DNA of 33,695 nt from contig NZ_BONE01000087.1 of NCBI RefSeq assembly GCF_016862555.1, positions 1 to 33,695 on the forward strand, given 5' to 3'. Shown piece after piece: positions 1 to 8,371 of the stretch (position 1 is the first letter of the stretch; each line of letters opens with the position of its first letter). This stretch comes from Asanoa siamensis (GTDB taxonomy: Bacteria; Actinomycetota; Actinomycetes; Mycobacteriales; Micromonosporaceae). The position numbers and the translations under genes were made by a program. The notes under the pieces are model-generated. The model was given only the letters and a program-made list of their open reading frames with translations. It made no database searches and had not been told where the DNA came from.

Positions 1-138
1 GAAGCTCTCGGCCACTTCGGCCTCGTCGACGTCAACAGCGCCCGACTGTGCGTCGGTCCGCCGGGCCTTGAGCTCTTCCAGGCTGTCCTCGCCGAGGTCG
101 ACCTCGTCGCGACGCGGGGCGTCGTAGTCGGTGGCCAT
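1..138 (-). CDS. DUF4193 family protein, 3' part missing at window edge
   Basis: The first 46 residues are visible, starting MATDYDAPRR and continuing with an acidic run (EDSLEELKARR) followed by an Asp/Glu-rich segment. This start is characteristic of the DUF4193 family, small actinobacterial proteins of about 100 residues that usually end in a CxxC-type zinc ribbon. The C-terminal half, with the expected cysteines, lies outside the window and cannot be checked. The ATG at 136-138 has a purine-rich GGGAG stretch upstream on the minus strand. It is divergent from the LytR_C gene, the arrangement I recall for Rv2699c/Rv2700 in mycobacteria. Function is unknown. Confidence 0.85.
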   Translation of the reverse strand, partial: MATDYDAPRRDEVDLGEDSLEELKARRTDAQSGAVDVDEAEVAESF

Positions 139-526
139 CGGTCTCACTCTCCCGTATCGATAAGTCGCCTAGTTGTAACGCCAGGCGACGGTGTTTCGGT
201 TCCCGGTCGGCCGCGGAACTTCGGGGCGCGGACCTGACGGGCGCCCGCGAGCGCGGTACCTTACCTGCCCCTGCGGGAGGCATGTATACCGCCCTCGTGG
301 CCCTCTAAGACGCTCTTCGGCCCGAAGTTGTTCCCGATGTGACTCAGGCGACACGAAGATAGGTGTCCGACGCCGTGGATCACGTTCGGCGCGCCGGGGA
401 TGTCCCGGGTGTTTCCGCGCGTCCGGCGGACAACCGTTAACCTCGGTCGCAGACCGGGTGACCGAGGCCACGCCACAAGGCATGCCAACCGTGCCACCTC
501 CACAGTCACCAGCACGGGAGCCGGAA
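139..526. other. Divergent intergenic region between DUF4193 and the LytR_C gene
   Basis: 388 bases separate the two divergent starts. The region must carry both promoters, but I see no convincing -35/-10 pair. The sequence CCGTTAACC near 436 resembles part of the large palindromes found elsewhere in the window but is not a full copy. Open frames crossing the region have arginine-rich, shadow-like composition and are not called. Confidence 0.4.
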
Positions 527-1057
527 ATGACCTTTGCACGGGTGCGAGCGCTCGTGATCGTGGGCGTGCTCGGCGCGCTCGCCTTGGCCTTCGTGGTCTA
601 CGCGCTCGTCGACGACTCGCAGAAGGGTCGCACGCTGGCGGCACAGTGTCCGGAGGGTTGGCCGGTCGTCGATCTGACACTCAAGAAGGCCGACGACATC
701 AAGATCACTGTCTACAACGCGACCGACAAGCCGGCGCTCGCCGAGTCGGTCGCCAACGACTTCGCCAACCGCAAGTTCCAGGTGCTCAAGAAGGGCAACT
801 CGAAGACCGCGGTCGACAAGGTGGCCCTGCTCCGCTTCGGCCCCGAGGCGGTCGCCAGCGCCCACGTGATCCGGGCCTACTTCCTCGACGAGGCCGACAC
901 CGAGTACGACCCGGCCCGCAAGGGCGACGTCGTCGAAGTGGTGATCGGCGACCAGTTCAAGCAACTGGCCACCTCGACCGAGGTCAACCAGTCGCTTGTG
1001 GAACTGGCCGCGGGCGGCGAGCCGAAGCTGCCGCCGCAGTCCTGCCCCGCGCCGTAA
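527..1057 (+). CDS. LytR C-terminal domain membrane protein (Cei-like)
   Basis: The protein has 176 residues from the ATG at 527, which has GGGAG six bases upstream; an in-frame ATG at 482 lacks a clear Shine-Dalgarno site. A short cytoplasmic N-terminus is followed by one transmembrane helix (about residues 7-26), then an extracytoplasmic domain of the LytR_C type (KITVYNATDKPALA, then LLRFGPEAV). LytR_C domains are associated with cell-wall polymer attachment, but this protein lacks the catalytic LCP domain, so it is probably an accessory. Its place between DUF4193 and suhB/sigA matches Rv2700 (Cei, cell envelope integrity) of M. tuberculosis. Family and topology are seen in the sequence; the envelope role is inferred from synteny. 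Confidence 0.8.
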   Translation: MTFARVRALVIVGVLGALALAFVVYALVDDSQKGRTLAAQCPEGWPVVDLTLKKADDIKITVYNATDKPALAESVANDFANRKFQVLKKGNSKTAVDKVALLRFGPEAVASAHVIRAYFLDEADTEYDPARKGDVVEVVIGDQFKQLATSTEVNQSLVELAAGGEPKLPPQSCPAP

Positions 1058-1061
1058 CGGC

Positions 1062-1886
1062 TCAGGGCCCGCCGGCCGCGTCGAACTCCGCGAGCAGGTC
1101 GGTCAACGGGCCGAAGATGGCCGGCGGCGCCGCCACCGTCATGTCGTTGCCCGCCGGCCGGCCGTCGAGCCCACCGACCAGCAGGCCCGCCTCGCTGGCG
1201 ATCAGCCCGCCGGCGGCCCGGTCCCAGGGGTTGAGCCCCTTCTCGAAGTAGGCGTCGAAGCCGCCCTCGGCGGCCAGGCACAGGTCGATCGCGGCCGCGC
1301 CGAACCGGCGGATGTCGCGGACCCGGGTGATCAGCCGGGCCAGCACCTCGGCCTGGTGGGCGCGGCGTTTCGCGTCGTAGCCGAAGCCCGTGGCCACAAG
1401 GGCCTGCGCCAGGTCGGTCTGGGCCGAGCCGGTCAGCCGCCGCTCGCCCCGGAACGCGCCGCCGCCGAGCGTGGCCGTCCACTCGTCGCCGGTGGCCGCG
1501 TTGCGCACCACACCCGCCACGACCACCCCCTCGACCTCAGCGGCCAGGGAGACGGCGTACACGGGCAGACCGTAAAGGTAGTTGACCGTCCCGTCGATGG
1601 GGTCGACGATCCAGCGCACGGCGCCGTCGCCGGCCGTGCCGCCGAACTCCTCGCCCAGGACGGTGTCGCCGGGCCGCAGCGCGCCCAGCGCCGCGATCAC
1701 CTGGCGCTCCACCGCGCGGTCGGCCGCCGTGACGACGTCGGTGTCGGTCGATTTCGTGGAAACACCGGAGACTCCCTCCGCCCGCATGCTGCGCGCCGTG
1801 TCGGCCGCCTCGCGCGCCACGGTCACCGCGATGGCCAGAAGCTCCGCCGCCTGAGTTGCCCACGGATCCGGCGTGTTGTCGCTCAT
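1062..1886 (-). CDS. suhB: Inositol monophosphatase family protein
   Basis: This 274-residue protein is a Mg-dependent, Li-sensitive type phosphatase of the IMPase/FIG superfamily. The metal-binding signatures are present: GEE at 78-80, DPIDGT at 95-100 and WDRAAG at 221-226, giving the expected acidic ligands E79/E80, D95, D98 and D222. Length is typical. The ATG at 1884-1886 is preceded by a GGGGGA Shine-Dalgarno stretch. It converges on the LytR_C gene with 4 bases between stops and diverges from sigA. Substrate cannot be read from sequence; inositol-1-phosphate is the usual assignment and would feed phosphatidylinositol and mycothiol synthesis, but related phosphates are possible. Confidence 0.9.
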   Translation of the reverse strand: MSDNTPDPWATQAAELLAIAVTVAREAADTARSMRAEGVSGVSTKSTDTDVVTAADRAVERQVIAALGALRPGDTVLGEEFGGTAGDGAVRWIVDPIDGTVNYLYGLPVYAVSLAAEVEGVVVAGVVRNAATGDEWTATLGGGAFRGERRLTGSAQTDLAQALVATGFGYDAKRRAHQAEVLARLITRVRDIRRFGAAAIDLCLAAEGGFDAYFEKGLNPWDRAAGGLIASEAGLLVGGLDGRPAGNDMTVAAPPAIFGPLTDLLAEFDAAGGP

Positions 1887-2012
1887 CAGTCCCCCTTCAA
1901 TACGGTTACGATTTTGTCAAAGTCCATCGTTTGCTTTCCGCCGGCAGCCGCCATCGCGCGGCCGGGCCGCTGTGCAGGCGTGCGCCGTGCGATGTTTTGC
2001 CGCGGGCGGCGT

Positions 2013-2018
2013 TACAAT
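2013..2018 (+). promoter_or_regulatory. Possible -10 element (TACAAT) for the principal sigma factor gene
   Basis: TACAAT is a near-consensus -10 hexamer lying 138 bases before the sigA start in the 270-base gap shared with suhB. No good TTGACA-like -35 sits at 16-18 bases upstream. The assignment rests on the hexamer alone and is weak. Confidence 0.25.
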
Positions 2019-2156
2019 TCACGCCTGCTCACCTGTCACGAACTTCCCCCGCGGGGCCGGTTCGTGGCTCGGGGGCCCAACTACCTTTGAACCTGGCCCA
2101 CCGCATCGCTGGTTCCTACCGGCTGTGCCCGCTCGATCGCCTCCGGAAGGTCATTC

Positions 2157-3737
<1,581 letters not shown>

Positions 3738-3746
3738 CGACGAAGG

Positions 3747-4094
3747 TTACGGTTCCGCGTCGATCGTCTTGTGCGGCGCGGAATCGCCCGTCGGCTGTGT
3801 CGGCAGGGCGGGCGGGCCCGTGTGGTCGCCCTTGTGGAAATGCCGGTATTTCTCCTTGGGCGGCCGGTCGTTGGCCAGCAGCACCGCGGTCCACGGCAGC
3901 ACCACGGCGGCGGCGCCCACGAGCAGGAGCCAGAGCCACATCATCGGTGGCCGGGTCGCGACCAGCACCGCGAACACGATCACGCAGACGGCACGCAGCG
4001 ACATCATGAACACGTAGCGATGCGTCCGGCGGCGCAGCTGGTCGTCCTGGCTGCGTTCGGCGTCGGTGATCAGAACAGGTCGACCCGACTTCAC
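3747..4094 (-). CDS. DUF3099 membrane protein
   Basis: This 115-residue protein starts at a GTG (4092-4094). The DUF3099 signature is visible: VLITDAE near the N-terminus, QLRRRTHRYVFMMSLR, then two hydrophobic helices (roughly residues 37-53 and 57-80). A charged, proline-rich cytoplasmic tail with His residues (KYRHFHKGDH) follows. The chosen start has a -10-like TTGGAT six bases upstream, suggesting a leaderless transcript; a longer reading to 4208 would run over the divergent toxin gene and its promoter. The stop is 9 bases from the sigA stop. DUF3099 genes recur in this actinobacterial neighbourhood. Function is unknown. Confidence 0.8.
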   Translation of the reverse strand: MKSGRPVLITDAERSQDDQLRRRTHRYVFMMSLRAVCVIVFAVLVATRPPMMWLWLLLVGAAAVVLPWTAVLLANDRPPKEKYRHFHKGDHTGPPALPTQPTGDSAPHKTIDAEP

Positions 4095-4100
4095 CCTTCC

Positions 4101-4106
4101 ATCCAA
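4101..4106 (-). promoter_or_regulatory. -10 element of the DUF3099 gene (leaderless)
   Basis: On the minus strand TTGGAT lies six bases before the GTG start, the spacing expected when transcription starts on the first base of the codon. The 73-base gap to the divergent toxin gene therefore holds two back-to-back promoters. No -35 is obvious. Confidence 0.4.
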
Positions 4107-4155
4107 GCACCACCTCGGGGTATGCGCGACGGCGCGGTCCGTGTTACGTCCGTGG

Positions 4156-4161
4156 TACGTT
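4156..4161 (+). promoter_or_regulatory. -10 element of the BrnT-like toxin gene (leaderless)
   Basis: TACGTT is followed by six bases and then the GTG start at 4168, so the predicted +1 coincides with the start codon. No Shine-Dalgarno sequence at workable distance competes with this reading. Confidence 0.4.
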
Positions 4162-4167
4162 GAGGGT

Positions 4168-4452
4168 GTGGGCCGCCGGTACAGCTTCACCGACGACGCG
4201 TTGAGCAACCTCGCGGTCTACGACGTGACACCCGGCGAGGTCTGGGAGGCCCTGCACGGCACCCGGCGGGTCATCCGGCACCTCGACGAGCTCACCGTGG
4301 TCTACGCCGCCAGCCGGCGCGGCCGGCGGCTCGTGGTCCTGCTCGCCGAGACGGAACACGACGACCACGACTTCGACATCCTCTCGGCGCGCGCGATGAC
4401 CGACACGGAGATCAAGCGCTACGAGGAGACCGTTGGCGGTTGGGGGCGGTAG
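4168..4452 (+). CDS. BrnT-like (DUF497-related) putative RNase toxin
   Basis: The 94-residue protein starts GRRYSFTDDALSNLA and has a central strand-rich core (VVYAASRRGRRLVVLLAE). It ends with ILSARAMTDTEIKRYEE, which closely resembles the BrnT C-terminus (IISAR..T..E..YEE). BrnT proteins are small RelE-fold ribonuclease toxins that bind BrnA. Here a ribbon-helix-helix protein follows after 3 bases, in the toxin-first order known for BrnTA. The N-terminal half is divergent from classical BrnT (no FEWD..K start), so catalytic residues cannot be assigned. The toxin role is inferred from the C-terminal motif and the partner gene; activity is unproven. Confidence 0.6.
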   Translation: MGRRYSFTDDALSNLAVYDVTPGEVWEALHGTRRVIRHLDELTVVYAASRRGRRLVVLLAETEHDDHDFDILSARAMTDTEIKRYEETVGGWGR

Positions 4453-4455
4453 GCC

Positions 4456-4767
4456 GTGGACAGAGACCAGGCGATCAAGCGGTTCCACGAAGGCGGCGCG
4501 GACTTCGCCGACCTGATCAGCGACGGAGCGCCCGGCGACCTGCCGGTGCCCGACACCGAGCAGCCGATGGTCAGCCGGTCGGTGCGCCTCCCGCTGCACA
4601 CCTACGAACGGGTCCGGGCCGCCGCCGACGCGCGCGGCATCGGCGTCACCACGCTGATGCGGCAGTGGATCGAGGCGGGGCTCGCCGACCTCGACGACTC
4701 GGCCACGGTGTCCCTGGCCGACCTGCGCCGGGCACTGGCCACCCTGCCCCGCAACCACGCGGCCTGA
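4456..4767 (+). CDS. Ribbon-helix-helix antitoxin-like protein
   Basis: This 103-residue protein starts at a GTG preceded by G-rich sequence inside the end of the upstream gene. Residues about 38-76 form a ribbon-helix-helix: MVSRSVRLPLHTYERVRAA as the strand and helix 1, then GIGVTTLMRQWIEAGL as helix 2, the pattern of CopG/BrnA-type antitoxins. The acidic N-terminal 35 residues could be the toxin-neutralising segment, although in many antitoxins that part is C-terminal. Gap to the toxin is 3 bases, so they are probably co-transcribed and autoregulated. The RHH fold is well supported; pairing with the toxin rests on position. Confidence 0.65.
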   Translation: MDRDQAIKRFHEGGADFADLISDGAPGDLPVPDTEQPMVSRSVRLPLHTYERVRAAADARGIGVTTLMRQWIEAGLADLDDSATVSLADLRRALATLPRNHAA

Positions 4768-4772
4768 CGCGG

Positions 4773-5435
4773 ATGCGCGTCCTGCTGACCGGCACGACCG
4801 GCATGGTCGGTCAAGGGGTCCTGCGCGAGTGCCTGAACGCGCCCGACGTGTCCGAAGTGGTCTCCCTGGGCCGCTCCCCGCTCAACGCCGACCACCCCAA
4901 GCTGCGCTCGATCGTCGTGACCGACCTGTTCGACCTCGACGGCGTCGGCGACGGGCTGGCCGGCATCGACGCCTGCTTCTTCTGCCTCGGCGTCTCGTCG
5001 GTGGGGATGAGCGCGGAGACCTACGAGCGGATCACGTACGACCTGACGCTCGGTGTCGCCGACGCGCTGGCGGCGCGCTCCCCCGGCGCGACCTTCGTCT
5101 ACGTCTCCGGCGCCGGCACCTCCGAGACCTCCCGGCAGCGGTGGGCCCAGGTCAAGGGGCGCACCGAGCGCGAGCTCCTCGAGCGTTTCCCGCAGCGGGG
5201 CTACATGTTCCGGCCCGGGTTCATCCAGCCGTTGCACGGCATCCAGCCGCGCAGCCGGTTCTATCGCGCCCTGATGGCCGGCGGCGGTTGGCTGATCCCG
5301 CTCGTCCGCCGCGCGGCGCCCCGCCAGGTCGTGACGACCGAGGAGGTCGGCCGCGCGATGCTCACCGTGGCCCGCACCAACCCACCGACCCACGTCGTCG
5401 GCAATCCCGAGATCGCGGCCCTGGCCCGCTCCTAG
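4773..5435 (+). CDS. NAD(P)-binding SDR/epimerase-like protein
   Basis: The 220-residue protein has an N-terminal Rossmann motif TGTTGMVGQG (G7, G10, G13) and resembles the atypical short-chain dehydrogenases related to HTATIP2 (CFFCLGVSS, YVSGAG, VKGRTERELL, RPGFIQPLHG). In the position of the catalytic Tyr of YxxxK the sequence reads WAQVK (W124, K128), so classical SDR chemistry is doubtful and a binding or redox-sensor role is possible. The ATG follows the antitoxin stop by 5 bases, so it may be read through from the TA genes. The stop is followed at once by the large palindrome. Substrate is unknown. Confidence 0.75.
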   Translation: MRVLLTGTTGMVGQGVLRECLNAPDVSEVVSLGRSPLNADHPKLRSIVVTDLFDLDGVGDGLAGIDACFFCLGVSSVGMSAETYERITYDLTLGVADALAARSPGATFVYVSGAGTSETSRQRWAQVKGRTERELLERFPQRGYMFRPGFIQPLHGIQPRSRFYRALMAGGGWLIPLVRRAAPRQVVTTEEVGRAMLTVARTNPPTHVVGNPEIAALARS

Positions 5436-5438
5436 GAC

Positions 5439-5494
5439 CGCAAGGAACGGTCCGTTGTTAACGCATGTGCGTTAACAACGGACCGTTCCTTGCG
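5439..5494. repeat. Large palindrome, copy 1, between convergent genes
   Basis: Two 27-base arms (5439-5465 and 5468-5494) are perfectly complementary around a 2-base centre. The palindrome fills the whole space between the SDR stop (5433-5435) and the psuK stop (5495-5497). It shares the 23-base arm core AAGGAACGGTCC + GTTGTTAACGC with the element at 17784-17844. The core itself contains two smaller palindromes, AACGGWCCGTT and GTTAAC. As RNA it would form a very stable hairpin in either direction without a long U tract, so a bidirectional terminator is the simplest role. A dispersed repeat or a protein-binding site is also possible. Confidence 0.9.
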
Positions 5495-6406
5495 TCAGGG
5501 ACGGGCGCCGACGCTGACCACGGCGCGGGCGCCGGCGGCCACCGCGGCCGTCAGGCAGGCGCGTGGGTCGCCGCCGGCCAGCCAGGCCGTCAGCAGGCCG
5601 GCCGCGAACGCGTCACCCGCGCCGGTCGGGTCCACGACGGTCGCGCTGACCGCCGGCACCGCCACCTCGTCGCCGCCCGCGCCGGCCCAGACCGCGCCCG
5701 CGCCGCCGCGCTTGACGACCACCGCCGCGCCCAGCTCCGCCGCGAGCGCACGCGCCTTGTCCCGGCGGTCGGCGGCCAGCACCGCCGCCTCGTCCTCGTT
5801 GGCCAGCAGCAGGTCGACGCCGCGTACCCAGGACCGGAAGGCGGGACCCCCGACCTGCCGCAGCGGGGCCGCGGAGGCAGCGTCGACGCTCACCGTCAGC
5901 CCCAGCCCCCGGGCCACCGCCAGCGCCCGCAGGCCGGCCGGTCGCGACCGCTCGTCGAGCAGCGCGTAGCCCGACAGGTGCAGGTGCCCCGCACCACCGA
6001 CGGCCAGCGCCGCGGCGACCTCGTCCGGGTCGAGCAGCAGGCTGGCGCCGCGGTCGGTGACCATCGTCCGCCGGCCGCCCTCGGCCAGCACGATCACGGT
6101 GCCGGTCGGGGCGCCGGCGCGCGGGGGCAGCGGGCAGTCGACCCCGGCGGCCGCGAGCTCCGCGAGCCGGGCCGCGCCGGCCGCGTCGTCGCCGACCGCC
6201 GCCAGCAGCGTGACCGGCAGGCCGTGCCAGGCCAGCCAGGCCGCCGTGTTCGCCGCCTGGCCACCACCGGTGAACCGGATCGACGCGGCGGTGTCGGTGT
6301 CCGCCGCCGGCGGCCCGGCGAGCACGGCGACGACGTCGGTGACGAGGTCGCCCACTACGGCGACCCGGCTGGCTCTGCCGCCAAGATCGTCAGCGCTTCT
6401 TCTCAT
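5495..6406 (-). CDS. psuK: PfkB-family carbohydrate kinase, probable pseudouridine kinase
   Basis: This 303-residue ribokinase-fold enzyme has the PfkB N-terminal glycine-rich motif ([11 protein letters not shown], about 45-55) and the C-terminal signature [12 protein letters not shown] with the catalytic base D265. The ATG overlaps the psuG stop as ATGA, so it is translationally coupled to the pseudouridine-5'-phosphate glycosidase. That pairing supports a role in phosphorylating pseudouridine to pseudouridine-5'-phosphate, which PsuG then cleaves. Without the neighbour it would only be a generic sugar/nucleoside kinase, so specificity is inferred from context. It ends directly at the large palindrome. 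Confidence 0.82.
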   Translation of the reverse strand: MRRSADDLGGRASRVAVVGDLVTDVVAVLAGPPAADTDTAASIRFTGGGQAANTAAWLAWHGLPVTLLAAVGDDAAGAARLAELAAAGVDCPLPPRAGAPTGTVIVLAEGGRRTMVTDRGASLLLDPDEVAAALAVGGAGHLHLSGYALLDERSRPAGLRALAVARGLGLTVSVDAASAAPLRQVGGPAFRSWVRGVDLLLANEDEAAVLAADRRDKARALAAELGAAVVVKRGGAGAVWAGAGGDEVAVPAVSATVVDPTGAGDAFAAGLLTAWLAGGDPRACLTAAVAAGARAVVSVGARP

Positions 6407-7302
6407 GCGGCCGCGGCGGCGATCCGGGCGGCCAGGTCGGCGTTGCGGAGGATGATCCGGACGTTGACCTCGAGGCTGGCCCCGCCGGTGTGCTCGTGGA
6501 ACCAGCCCAGCAGGAACGGCGTGACCGCCTTGCCGGTCACCCCCTCCCGCTCCAGCGCGGCCATGCCCTCGGCCAGCGTGCGGTCGTGCAGGGCCGGGTC
6601 GAGTTGCTCGCCCGCGGGCAGCGGGTTGGCGATCACCAGCGCGCCGCGGTGCACGCCCTGGGCGGCCCGGGCAGTGATGGCGCGGGCGGCCTCCTCGGGC
6701 GAGTCCAGCGACCAGTCGACGCCGAAGCCGCTGTCGCTCAGATAGAAGCCGGGGAACCGCAGCGTCCGGAAGCCGGCCACGGCCACGCCGAGGGTCTCCA
6801 GCCGCTCCAGCGTCGCGCCGACGTCCAGGATCGACTTGACCCCGGCGCAGACGACCGCGATCGGGGTGCGCGCCAGCGTGACCAGGTCGGCCGACTCGTC
6901 GTAGGGCGCGTCCCGGTGCACGCCGCCGAGCCCGCCGGTGGCGAACACCCGGATGCCGGCCGCGGCCGCGATCGCGCTGGTCGCGGCGACCGTGGTGGCG
7001 CCGTCGACGCCCTTGGCCGCGGCCACCGCCAGGTCGCGGGCCGACAGCTTGGCCACGCCGTCGGCGTCGGCCAGGTGGGTGAGCTGGGCATCGTCCAACC
7101 CGACGTGTACGCGGCCGCCGAGCACCGCGATGGTCGCCGGGACGGCGCCGGCCGCCCGTACCGTCGCCTCGATCTCGCGGGCGACCTTCAGGTTGTCGGG
7201 GCGGGGCAGCCCGTGCGCGATGATCGTGCTCTCCAGGGCGACCACCGGCCGCCCGGCGCCCAGCGCATCGGCCACTTCCGGCGCTAATACCAAGTCGTTC
7301 AC
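6403..7302 (-). CDS. psuG: Pseudouridine-5'-phosphate glycosidase
   Basis: The 299-residue enzyme reversibly splits pseudouridine-5'-phosphate into uracil and ribose-5-phosphate. Residues matching the E. coli PsuG active site are present: E24 in [11 protein letters not shown]85 in AKLSARD, D139 in ESADL and K156 in CAGVKSILD. The [10 protein letters not shown] motif near 121-130 and the C-terminal [14 protein letters not shown] are also typical. I choose the GTG at 7300-7302: it gives family-typical length and has a -10-like TACGGT exactly six bases upstream. A longer reading would extend into the divergent DUF3039 gene. Forms an operon with psuK for salvage of pseudouridine from RNA turnover. 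Confidence 0.92.
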   Translation of the reverse strand: MNDLVLAPEVADALGAGRPVVALESTIIAHGLPRPDNLKVAREIEATVRAAGAVPATIAVLGGRVHVGLDDAQLTHLADADGVAKLSARDLAVAAAKGVDGATTVAATSAIAAAAGIRVFATGGLGGVHRDAPYDESADLVTLARTPIAVVCAGVKSILDVGATLERLETLGVAVAGFRTLRFPGFYLSDSGFGVDWSLDSPEEAARAITARAAQGVHRGALVIANPLPAGEQLDPALHDRTLAEGMAALEREGVTGKAVTPFLLGWFHEHTGGASLEVNVRIILRNADLAARIAAAAA

Positions 7303-7308
7303 GTTGTC

Positions 7309-7314
7309 ACCGTA
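7309..7314 (-). promoter_or_regulatory. -10 element of psuG-psuK (leaderless)
   Basis: TACGGT on the minus strand is followed by six bases and the psuG GTG, so the transcript would begin at the start codon. It lies beside the dyad at 7324-7342, in position for that dyad to control access of RNA polymerase. Confidence 0.45.
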
Positions 7315-7323
7315 CGGGTGGCC

Positions 7324-7342
7324 AGGTGCGGCAACCGCACCT
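7324..7342. promoter_or_regulatory. Operator-like dyad in the psuG/DUF3039 divergent promoter
   Basis: AGGTGCGG and CCGCACCT form a perfect 8-base inverted repeat around CAA, with further partial symmetry outside (CCAGG ... CCTGG). It sits in the 58-base gap between two divergent, apparently leaderless genes, just upstream of the psuG -10. This is a good geometry for a repressor or activator of the pseudouridine operon. No regulator gene is adjacent, so the protein is unknown. Confidence 0.4.
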
Positions 7343-7348
7343 ACCTGG

Positions 7349-7354
7349 CAGACT
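7349..7354 (+). promoter_or_regulatory. -10 element of the DUF3039 gene (leaderless)
   Basis: CAGACT, one base from TAGACT, stands six bases before the GTG at 7361. Spacing is the same as at psuG and the TRIC gene. Confidence 0.35.
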
Positions 7355-7360
7355 TGATTG

Positions 7361-7636
7361 GTGACCAGTCCTAGCGTCCCCGACACCAGCGGCACGATTC
7401 TCGAGCGTCCCGTCGAGACGCCGTACGAGCAGGGCGACCACGAGCGGTTCTCGCACTACGCCGACCGCGACAAGATCACCGAGGCCATGGTCCTCGGCAC
7501 CCCCGTCAAGGCGCTGTGCGGCAAGGTCTGGGTCCCGTCGCGCGACCCCAGCCGCTTCCCGGTCTGCCCCGAGTGCAAAGAGATCTTCGAAGACGACCAC
7601 CGGTTCTACGACGAGGACCCCAAGTCCGACGGCTGA
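7361..7636 (+). CDS. DUF3039 zinc-ribbon-like protein
   Basis: The 91-residue protein carries the DUF3039 core [13 protein letters not shown] ... [28 protein letters not shown]. Cysteines C53, C69 and C72 (and possibly a nearby His) look like a metal-binding knuckle. The family is widespread in actinobacteria and is usually a single small gene in the sigA-sigB area; its role is unknown. GTG 7361 is chosen for the leaderless -10 spacing; the preceding TTG at 7358 adds one residue only. The TRIC-like gene follows after 14 bases with its own -10, so the two need not be one operon. Confidence 0.85.
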   Translation: MTSPSVPDTSGTILERPVETPYEQGDHERFSHYADRDKITEAMVLGTPVKALCGKVWVPSRDPSRFPVCPECKEIFEDDHRFYDEDPKSDG

Positions 7637-7638
7637 TC

Positions 7639-7644
7639 TAGAGT
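7639..7644 (+). promoter_or_regulatory. -10 element of the TRIC-family gene (leaderless)
   Basis: TAGAGT is followed by six bases and the GTG at 7651, which places the predicted +1 on the start codon. It lies right after the DUF3039 stop. Confidence 0.45.
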
Positions 7645-7650
7645 TCGGCG

Positions 7651-8259
7651 GTGTCACCCACCGCCGCACTCCTGCTCGCCGACCTCCTCGGCGTGGCCGT
7701 CTTCGCCGCATCCGGCGCATCCGCCGCAGTGGTCAAGCGACTGGACCTGTTCGGCGTCTGTTTTGTCGGGTTTGTGGCTGCCCTCGGCGGCGGCATCGTC
7801 CGTGACCTCGTCGTCAATCAGGCCCCTCCCCTGGCCTTCGACGACTGGCGCTACGCCGTTGTGGCAGCTCTCACAGCCGTCGCGGTCTTCTTCTTCCACC
7901 CGCAGCTCGCCCGGCTCCGCCGGGTCGTCGTCGTGCTCGACGCGGCCGGCCTGGCCCTGTTCACCGTCACCGGCACCCTGGTCGCCCTGCGGGCCGGCGT
8001 ACCGCCCGTCGGCGCCTGCCTGCTCGGCATGATCGCCGCGATCGGCGGTGGCGTGGCCCGGGACCTCCTGCTCGGCGAGATCCCGATCGTGCTGCGCCGG
8101 GAGATCTACGCGGTGGCCGCCCTGATCGGCGCGGTCGCGGTGATGGGCCTGTTCCGCGCGGACCTGACCGGCTGGCCGATGGTCGGGGCGGGCACGCTGG
8201 TCTTCGCCGTCCGGCTCGTCGCCATCCGCCGCAACTGGAACACCGCACCGCCCTCCTGA
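7651..8259 (+). CDS. Trimeric intracellular cation channel (TRIC/UPF0126) family protein
   Basis: The 202-residue integral membrane protein has about seven hydrophobic helices. It contains the duplicated UPF0126 repeat: GGGIVRDLV in the first half and GGGVARDLLLGEIP in the second. Glycine-rich GGG(x)RDL motifs are the family hallmark; bacterial homologues form trimeric K+/cation-permeable channels. The start is SPTAALLLADLLGVAVFAASGA with no signal peptide beyond the first helix. A strong intrinsic terminator follows 60 bases after the stop. Transported ion and physiological role cannot be read here. Confidence 0.88.
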   Translation: MSPTAALLLADLLGVAVFAASGASAAVVKRLDLFGVCFVGFVAALGGGIVRDLVVNQAPPLAFDDWRYAVVAALTAVAVFFFHPQLARLRRVVVVLDAAGLALFTVTGTLVALRAGVPPVGACLLGMIAAIGGGVARDLLLGEIPIVLRREIYAVAALIGAVAVMGLFRADLTGWPMVGAGTLVFAVRLVAIRRNWNTAPPS

Positions 8260-8319
8260 TGCGTTCGTCACCCTTGTGTCTGCTGGGGATCACGGTGCCG
8301 GCGTGGTTATGCTGAGACC

Positions 8320-8348
8320 CGCCTTCGCCTCACCGCGAGGGCGTTTTT
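8320..8348 (+). terminator. Intrinsic terminator with T tract
   Basis: A 9-bp stem (8320-8328 with 8335-8343, one G-T pair) and a 6-base loop are followed by TTTTT at 8344-8348. This is the only textbook U-tract terminator on the plus strand here. It lies 60 bases after the TRIC gene stop but only 23 bases before the helicase start, so attenuation of the helicase is a possible alternative role. Confidence 0.75.
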
Positions 8349-8371
8349 CGTGACGTGAGGGGGGCGCCGCA

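Noticed and set aside
482-526. Longer start (ATG 482) for the LytR_C protein.
   Set aside because: It has no Shine-Dalgarno, while ATG 527 has GGGAG at ideal spacing; not excluded.
1915-1920. Perfect TTGACA on the minus strand upstream of suhB.
   Set aside because: No -10 hexamer lies at 16-18 bases; the nearest TATTGA is only 12 bases away and the correct position falls in the Shine-Dalgarno sequence.
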